NCBI GenBank assembly: GCA_037953745.1
Contig: JBAKBP010007433.1
Span: forward strand, 1-64,000
Reading direction: 5' to 3'
DNA: 64,000 nt
Source of the DNA: Lithodes maja
Taxonomy: Eukaryota; Arthropoda; Malacostraca; Decapoda; Lithodidae
Of this stretch, positions 26,101-35,826 are shown one piece after another. The notes beneath the pieces were generated by a model. The model saw only the letters and a program-made list of their open reading frames with translations, did not search any database and was not told where the DNA came from. Position 1 is the first letter of the stretch, and every line of letters starts with the position of its first letter. The position numbers and the translations under genes were made by a program.

Positions 26101-28561
26101 GTCCTTTTCCTCCAGGGGTTAAGGAGAGATATATATTCATTAGCATTTAACTGTTCATATATATATTTATATATATTTTTTTTTTTTCAATTGCCTCCCA
26201 AGACCTCCATCAAGCTATAAAAAGTATCCCCAAGACCCCCCTTCGTGATAGATTACATTTTTCGGTAGAAAATTCCAGCCGAAGGCTGGTTCCTCCTAAA
26301 TTACAGGCTCGCTATCGCTTGCCAGGAAAAAATCGACAACTAAATGGCACAAAAAGTCTTAAAATCGCCAAACCAATGGGGTTAAACATGAGGGAGAAGC
26401 GAATCCCGATAAAACAAACCTCCCCTTAACTGCAATCCTCTGTGACGTGACTGTCTGGATACTCTGACTACCAGTACTGATGCCAAGTTACTGTCGGTAG
26501 TTTATTCTCGGTAACGACCTTCATCAGTAAGTATTGTGTGTATCCTCAAGACACGGAAATACTGTATCTTGATCTACAGAAAGGTCAAAATGGTCTCGCT
26601 TCTAAATGGTCACACTCCTAAATGGTCACACTCCTAAACGGTCACACTCCTAAACGGTCACACTCCTAAACGGTCACACTCCTTAACGGTCACACTCCTT
26701 AACGGTCACACTCCTTAACGGTCACACTCCTTAACGGTCACACTCCTTAACGGTCACACTCCTTAACGGTCACACTCCTTAACGGTCACACTCCTTAACG
26801 GTCACACTCCGTAACGGTCACACTCCGTAACGGTCACACTCCTAAACGCTCACACTCCTAAACGCTCATCCTAAACGCTCACACTCTTACGCGGTCACAC
26901 TCTTACGCGGTCACACTCTTACGCGGTCACACTCTTACGCGGTCACACTCTTACGCGGTCACACTCTTACGCGGTCACACTCTTACGCGGTCACACTCTT
27001 ACGCGGTCACACTCTTACGCGGCCACACTCTTACGCGGCCACACTCTTACGCGGCCACACTCTTACGCGGCCACACTCTTACGCCACACTCCTAAGCGGC
27101 CACACTCCTAAGCGGCCACACTCCTAAGCGGCCACACTCCTCACTGGTCACACCTCTCAATGGCCTCACTCCTAAACGGTCTCATTGTTGTAATCCATGT
27201 CAAAATTCTAAATAGTCTAGGATAAGTTAACTTACATTAGGCTAGGCTTAGCAAAATGTGGTTAGGTTAGATTAGTTTTATTTATATTAATTTAGATTAG
27301 GTTAAGAGAATGTGGCCGGTTTGGTTGTGACCATTTCTGAGTCTGAGCGTTTTGTCTTTGAACCAATAAACCTAAAAGATAATTATGCGTGCATATCATG
27401 TATAATTGAGGAAGAACGACTGGCGTTATGACTTCCATGAAATTGTGTTAAGGGGAGATGGGCGTATTCATTTGCTTATTTATTAATATTTTTACTATTT
27501 TTACTATTTTTTAGTTTCCTCCCTAGACCTCCATCAAGCTTAAACAAAAACAAAACACCCCCTAGACCACCCTTCAAGATAAATGTGTAAATTTTTGGTA
27601 GAAATATGACCCGGCCGAAGGACGGTTCCTCTTAAGATTACTGATTCACTAAAGCTCGCCAGGAACAAATTGACACCTAAATGGCACGAAAGGTGATAAA
27701 ATCGCCAAACTAGTGGGACAAAAGTCATAAAATCTCAAAACTAATAGGGCTAATCGTGAGGGAGAAGGGTGTCAAAAAAAAAAAAAACATCACCTCCCCC
27801 TTAAACTCTAGACGTGCATCTTTTCTCATAATGGTTGTAGGCCAACTGTGAAATGTGTCTGTTAACCCTTTGTAGATCATGACGCGTTTTGACGGTATAT
27901 TTTGGCTATTATTAGAATATATTATTTAGATTTGGGAGGTTCTATGGAAGTCAGAGGGTTAATTGAGGCAGTCTTTACCCTTTAAATGCCCACGGATCTA
28001 TTCGAAGCTGTGAAAATCGTCAATTGAGAGCCAGAATAAACTGTTAAAATACGTAACGATCCTCAAAAGGTTAATTAACTGTGTACCGTGAATGCTCTTT
28101 ATTGCTTCATAGAGTTAGCGGTGTGTTTTGTATTCGATTGCCTCTTTTAGAATCTTTACATTTTGGATTAGTTTGTTCATTGTGGAATAAAACTATAAAG
28201 CTACATTTAAAATTTTCGGGTAGTGAAATATTTTAGCTACCGGTATATATCAATGCTGTCTTCAAATGAATTATATACAATTGAATTTTTAAATTATCAC
28301 CTTTAAGTATATTTTTACACAATTAATTTTACCCAAAAGAATTGTTTTAAATTGTTTTTGAAATAATTTGCCCATAACTCACTTTAACCACAACTCATTA
28401 TATGTACAAAACATTTCTGCCACATAATTCCACTCACAGATAATATAACGTATATACATCTTTTCCTTAACGTCAATCTTGCAAACTTTAAAATCACCCC
28501 CGCCTTTACCCCCTCACACTCACTCTCTCTCTCTCTGTCTCTGTCTCTGTCTCTGTCTCTG

Positions 28562-28651
<90 letters not shown>

Positions 28652-31600
28652 ATATATACATTTTATACATAGGGACAGAGTTACAGTCACATTTATCGTA
28701 GGTGGTACACTGCCCAACGATGCAGGTCTATATTTTACTCTTCTATATCGCTGCAAAAACAAACTACATTGCTAACATTAATTTTACCGCCTTACCACGA
28801 TACCGATATTACCACAATACAGATATTACCACGATACAGTTACTACCACGATACAGGTATTACCCCGATACAGGTATTACCCTGATACAGATATTACCAC
28901 GATACAGATATTACCACAATACAGATATTACCACAATACAGATATTACCACGATACAGATATTACCACAATACAGATATTACTTACCACGATACAGTTAC
29001 TACCACGATACAGATATTACCCCGATACAGATATGACCCTGATACAGATATTACCACGATACAGATATTACCTCGATACATATATTACCACAATACAGAT
29101 GATATTACCACGATACAGATATTACCACGATACAGATATTACCACAATACAGATATTACCACGATACCGATATTACCACAATACAGATATTACCCCGATA
29201 CAGATATTACCTCGATACAGATATTACCCCGATACAGATATTACCTCGATACAGTTATTACCACAATACCGATATTACCACAATACAGATATTACCACGA
29301 TACAGTTATTACCACGATACAGATATTACCACGATACAGATATTACCACGATACCGATATTACCACAATACAGATATTACCACAATACAGTTATTACCCC
29401 GATACAGATATTACCCCGATACCGATATTACCACAATACAGATATTACCACGATACCGATATTACCACGATACCGATATTACCACAATACAGATATTACC
29501 ATGATACAGATATTACCCCGATACAGATATTACAATGATACAGATATTACCACGATACAGATATTACCCTGATACAGATATTAGAATGAAACGGATATTA
29601 CCACGATGGATATTACCCCGATACAGATATTACCACGATACCGATATTACCACGATACCGATATTACCACAATACCGATATTACCACGATACCGATATTA
29701 CCACGATACAGATATTACCACGATACCGATATTACCACGATACCGATATTACCACAATACAGATATTACCACGATACAGATATTACCCCGATATAGATAT
29801 TACCCCGATACAGGTATTACCACGATACTGATATTACCACGATACAGATATTACCACGATACAGATATTACCCCTATACAGATATTACCACGATACAGAT
29901 ATTACCCCGATACAGATATTACCCCGATACAGATATTACCCTGATACAGATATTACCACGATACAGATATTTCCACGATACAGATATTACCACGATACAG
30001 ATACTACCACGATACAGATACTACCCCGATACAGATACTACCCCGATACAGATACTGCCACGATACAGATACTACCCCGATACAGATATTACCCCGATAC
30101 AGATATTACCCCGATACAGATATTACCCCGATACAGATATTACCACGATACAGATATTACCACGATACAGATATTACCACGATACAGATATTACCACGAT
30201 ACAGATATTACCCCGATACAGATATTACCACGATACAGATAATACCCCGATACAGATATTACCACGATACAGATATTACCACGATACAGATATTACCACG
30301 ATACAGATAATACCACGATACAGATATTACCACGATACAGATACTACCACGATACAGATACTACCACGATACAGATACTACCACAATACGGATATTACCA
30401 CGATACGGATATTACCACGATACAGATATTACCATGATACAGATACTACCACGATAAAGATATTACCACGATACAGATATTACCACGATACAGATACTAC
30501 CACGATATAGATACCACCACGATACAGATACCACCACGATACAGATATTACCACGATACAGATATACAGATATTACCACGATACAGATATTACCACAATA
30601 CAGATATTACCACAATACAGATATTACCACGATACAGATACCACCACGATACAGATATTACCACGATACAGATATACAGATATTACCACGATACAGATAT
30701 TACCACAATACAGATATTACCACAATACAGATGTTACCACGATACAGATACCACCACGATACAGATATTACCACGATACAGATATACAGACATACAGATA
30801 TTACCATGATACAGATATTACCACGATACAGATAGTATACCACGATACAGATATTACCACGATACAGATATTATGTACAGTTGCCAAAACCCGAACCTGG
30901 GACAACCGTTGCGGTGAGTTGGCTGTATTGAACCATACCATAACAGTTTAATGCATAGTATTAATAAAAGTGAATTACCATACCCGTAATAAAAAGCATT
31001 ATTACAAAAGAAAGAAATGCAATAAATACACAATATATAAATAAATGACTCATAAACTCAGCCTATGACCATTTATGAACCCATGGAAGTATTGGTTATA
31101 CCGCCAATTGGCCTCCTGCGAGTTTGATGTTTTAAGGAAGGTGGAGGTGTAGACATCGATAGCAAGGGGGGGATGGGCTGGGATTTCTGGTTCCCTTCTC
31201 CCTCGTGTTTAGCCCCATTGGATTTTAGATTTTAAGACGTTCGGCCCATTAGTTTGCGGATTCTAAGACCTTTCACCCCATTTCTTTGTCAATATTAGGA
31301 CCTATCGTGCCATTTAGGTGTCGGGCTTTTCCTGGCGAGCGATAGCGAGCCTGTAATTTTAGAAGGAACCGCCGGGACATTTTCAACCGAAAAATGTACA
31401 AATTTATCTTGAAGGGGGGTCTAGCAGGGTGTATTTTAAAGCTTGATGGATGTCTAGCGATGAAACTATTAATATAATAAATAATAAATACATCGACAAA
31501 ATATCCCATTAAGCAGAATTACCAGCTAAACTACGCTCATAGTATATTTTAAAATATATAAAACCCTATTCAACATACTGTCTAGACATCAGAAACTTAT

Positions 31601-34216
31601 ATTATTATTGCATTTCTGTTTTATATCGATGTTTACGGCTCCAACTTCCTTATAGCTTGAAACTCGCGATTGGTCCCTTCTTAGTTCTTGTCCCAGGTTG
31701 ATGTATTCGCAGTTGTACAGTCGCGCTAATAAGTGATGTCTCGGCACCAATTATGTTTTGATCAATAATTGGTATCAGCAATATTTACACATGATTTCTT
31801 CTTTTTGAGTGAGATATACCAACATGTTCCTACACTCACCCACCCTATTCAACATCTGACAGACATTAATACAGCACAGAGCGAGCTAAATGTAATGACA
31901 GCTGGAACATGACCTTTTAGCGCGATCGTACATAGTTCTTGCTGCTAATTTTATAATGGGAAACCCAATTTGTTTTATATAGCGTCTGTTTTTTTTTTGT
32001 TTTTTTTTTTTTAATAATACTAGGCTGGAATATAAGTCTTTATATATTACATCCTTAAGCTTAAGATCTTCCAAGAGACCATATTTTGAATGTTAGCTTC
32101 TCCGTTTTATTTAAAGGGGGTCACCTGCCTTTTTTTTATCTTTCTCCCCTTATCTCTTTCTCTGACTTTTATCCATTTGGCCCCATTCAGCCAACTGTTT
32201 TAAGACGTTTATCCCCATCCAGGTGTCGATTTCTTCCTGGCGTGCGAAAGCGAGCCAGCATTGTATGAAGAAATCCGGCTTCGCCGGAGACATTTGTCTA
32301 TCGAAAAATGTACAAATTTAGCTTGCTGTTAAACAAAAATATATATATGCTGGCTCGCTACCGCTCGCCAGGAAAATATTGACACCTGGATGGGGGTAAA
32401 AGTCTTAAAACAGTGGGCTGAATGGGGCCGAATGGATACAAGCCAAAGAGAGAGGTAGAAAAAGAGAAAAAAGCGATGTGGGCTCCCTTAACCTTCTGTA
32501 CATATTTCTCCTTTATGCAGCCTCGCCACATCAGCATCAGAGAGGTGATTATACTTTCCTTTATACTTTCTTATCAGTAACGTTACCCCTTTGAGTACCA
32601 GCGACGTGTGCTATATTTTATTCTAGCTATATTTAGACGATATTATGAAGCTTAGGAAGGAGCTGTGGTAGTTGAAAGGGTTGGTTGAGATAGTTTAAAG
32701 CCTTCTTATTGCTAGAGGTCCTTCCTAAGCTGCATATAATCGTCTAATAGTTGCCAGAATAGCAAGGACGTCCCTGGTACTGTATGGGTTATAGAAAGAG
32801 AACAGTATGTATATCTAATTATGTCTAGACTTCCATTTGCTTTTATATTAAGGGGAGGCACACCGTTTTTCTGGACCCCCTTCTCCCTAATGTTTAGTTT
32901 TGAGATTATAAGACTATAAGATTAAAATCGCCAAACTAACGGGCCGAACGCCCGTTAGTTTGGCGATTTTAAAACCTTTTGCCCCATTTCATTGTCAATT
33001 TTAAGACATTTCGTGTCATTTAGGTGTCGATTTTTTCTTGGCAAGCGATAGCGAGCCTGCAATTTTGAGAGGAACCGGCCTTCGGCCGGCACATTTTTCT
33101 ACCGAAAAATTTACAAATTAATCTTGAAGGGGGTCTAGGGGGTGTTTTTCTAAGCTTGATGGAGGTCTAGGGAGGAAACTAAAAAAATACATGAATAAAT
33201 GAATTAATAGACCAAACAAACGGCCAGTCTACCCTTAATGGTAGGATGAGTTGATGTTTTCTTGACATCAAGATGAACAACGTTAAAGGCCTCCCAAGTA
33301 TTGGGCAGCCGCCAACAGAGGTAAATATTTCAGAGCTTCTTTAAAGTAACATAAGATTCTTAATAATGGAAATGTCTGTCATTCCATTGGCCGCTATAAT
33401 AATGGAAGGATGATTCTGCATATTTTCTTGCACTCAGCATAATAAAGGTTAAAGGCCTGATGCCTTACACGTCTATCATATTAAACAGGAGAACTTGGCC
33501 TCTGTGAAAAGTCTGCCAAAGAGAAATAGATTGTCGGGATCAGTGTAGCCTACTGCTCTCACACTCCTATATACATTTTTAAGGTGGCCAAGTGGTGCTG
33601 GAGCTGTGGACTCCCACATAGCTGTTACCGTGCAGTTGGGGATTACCTTCTCTGTTTCCACTTCCAAGAGTGCCACCTATAAGTTACTGAGGCTCAGTTG
33701 TGCCTGTGTACCTGTAATGCATGCATGTATTGAAGCCTTTTTAATTATAATGATGATCTTTGTAAATTTTGAGCAAATTCTTTACTAATGAGTGTACTTT
33801 GCTAGGTTAACTTCAGATGTACTGTATCCTCTTGCTTTGGAAAGTGAGCATGCGTTAGTTTTCTAATAATCCAATGTACTACTTACTGTATCTATTTTTC
33901 ATTATACATATCTACAGTATATTATTGTCACTTACATTATAGCCATATTTATGTTACTGCACTGATTTCTTGTTTGTCATTCTATTTTTGCACTAGGCAA
34001 TCACCGTGATAGACGAGGATCTAGACCCCTGCTGCCTACCGGTGACATCACAACAGCCGCCACCCCAGACCTCCTCCTGCTGCCCACCCAGGAGGCTATA
34101 CTGGCCTCATATGCTGGGCCCTCGGTTGATACACTACACCTTAGGACAGGTTAGCCTTATATATATATATACATATCATATATACTGTATATATACTGTA
34201 TATATACCTGTATATG

Positions 34217-34272
<56 letters not shown>

Positions 34273-35756
34273 ATGATCATGGGTCACAGTGCTGGCCAGG
34301 TTTTGTTTCAGTTGATAGTGCATTTTGTTGCCATTACATGTTTTTTTTTATATCTAGCTGCAATAATATATGAATAGCGATGCAATATAAAGAAAACAAA
34401 ACTATACAAACTTAACACATTTACTATTTCGTCGACTACTGTAAACAAGGAAGTGATGTTCGCTGTAAACTTGGCCATTAGAGACCATTCCCCCTTCCAG
34501 CCATAATGCGACTAATTAATGATCCTTTCTGCAGAGGCCACTAAGAATATATTAATCTTGATCAAGAGAGTTAGAGTACGAATTATTCACAGTATCTTGT
34601 TCTTCAGGTTCAAATGACAATCACTTTACCAACCTTGCTTTAGAGAAACTGGAAAAGATTGTCTTCCATCATTATTTTCTATTTTTTATTTGTCTATATT
34701 CCAACTACTCCCTCTCGGGCATATGCTGGGAGCCTGTACATTCTTCCGCTTAACACGGTGAAGCCCATAAGGTCTTGTTCCAGACTAAGGAGTGAGACAT
34801 GTGAAGCACCCACTCACGACTCGAAACAGCCCCATCTCTGAAGCTGCTTCGGCTTGGTGACTCACCGTTTCACCCCCCAGACTAGGACCCTCACTCTCAG
34901 AACGCTACCTATTAAGCAATTAACTCACTAGGCATTGCCCCCCTGTAGCATATTTTGAATATGGGAATATTCATACAGTGCTAATTTTAATCAGGGAACA
35001 ATGTGAGTGTTTTTTTTGTTTTTTTTTGGGGGGCTTTCTGTGGGCTTTGTGGTAATGCACTGACACTAGGTACAACACAACTTCCATCCCGGGTTTATCT
35101 TCCCATTGAAATATCAGGATTCGATCCCGGGTCTATTGGTTTACCAGTCCAGTGGCAAGACAACTCCACCACACCTCCCCTAGTCTTAAATTATTATCAT
35201 CATGAATATTGGCAAGTGGTCAAGCAAAGAATATTTGTTTTTATATGAATTGCATATCAAATGATAATTTAATCATGGCACCATGGTGTTCTCTTTCATA
35301 ATTTCAGAGTTACACGGATATTGCACTTGGCTCCACGCAGCTCAGACCCATTAGATGTCTTCGTCTTCGCGCAACTTTCTACATTATTATGTATTTTTTG
35401 TTAACATAAATGCATGAGCGTTGCATAAATCTATGTTTCTGACCCCACCAGCATTTGATCTACAGTCCATCTGGAGACGATTTGAATTATATCAATTGGT
35501 TCCGAGTAGCATGAGGCCAGGTGTTAAGTCTTTCTGAAAATATTGGTCTTATGTCTTGGAATGGAATAAAATATGTCCTTCGCAATGCATTAACCCTTCT
35601 TGCTATAAATACAGGAATAGGTTACCTGGCTTTTGCACGGTGTAAACAGTTCATGACAAGTCAATTTTATGAACAGTGGATTGAATGTATGTTTACAGAA
35701 ATGTGTTATACAGTGTATATACATATACACTAGTATATATACTATATATATATAAA

Positions 35757-35826
<70 letters not shown>

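Larger units (their letters stand above)
25611..26122. repeat. MITE family C copy interrupted by a SINE head and a MITE B
   Basis: Left piece TTAACCCTTCTCGGTATTTTGGC (25611 on), then foreign DNA, then GATCCTTCTTAA; after the MITE B insert the family C sequence resumes as GCAGCATAAAATTGTCC and ends CCAGGGGTTAA. Confidence 0.6.

Noticed and set aside
28384..28762. Arg/Glu-rich and Leu/Ser-rich proteins
   Set aside because: Microsatellite (TC)n/(TCTCTG)n translated in different frames.
28702..29944. Long + strand open frames (up to 278 codons) with repeated Tyr/Thr/Ile peptides
   Set aside because: They are translations of the 17-bp minisatellite; three frames are all open because the unit lacks stops.
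34006..34221. Cys/Pro-rich frame starting at Met 34006
   Set aside because: Conflicts with the phase set by exons 5 and 7; the phase-compatible frame is open and more natural.
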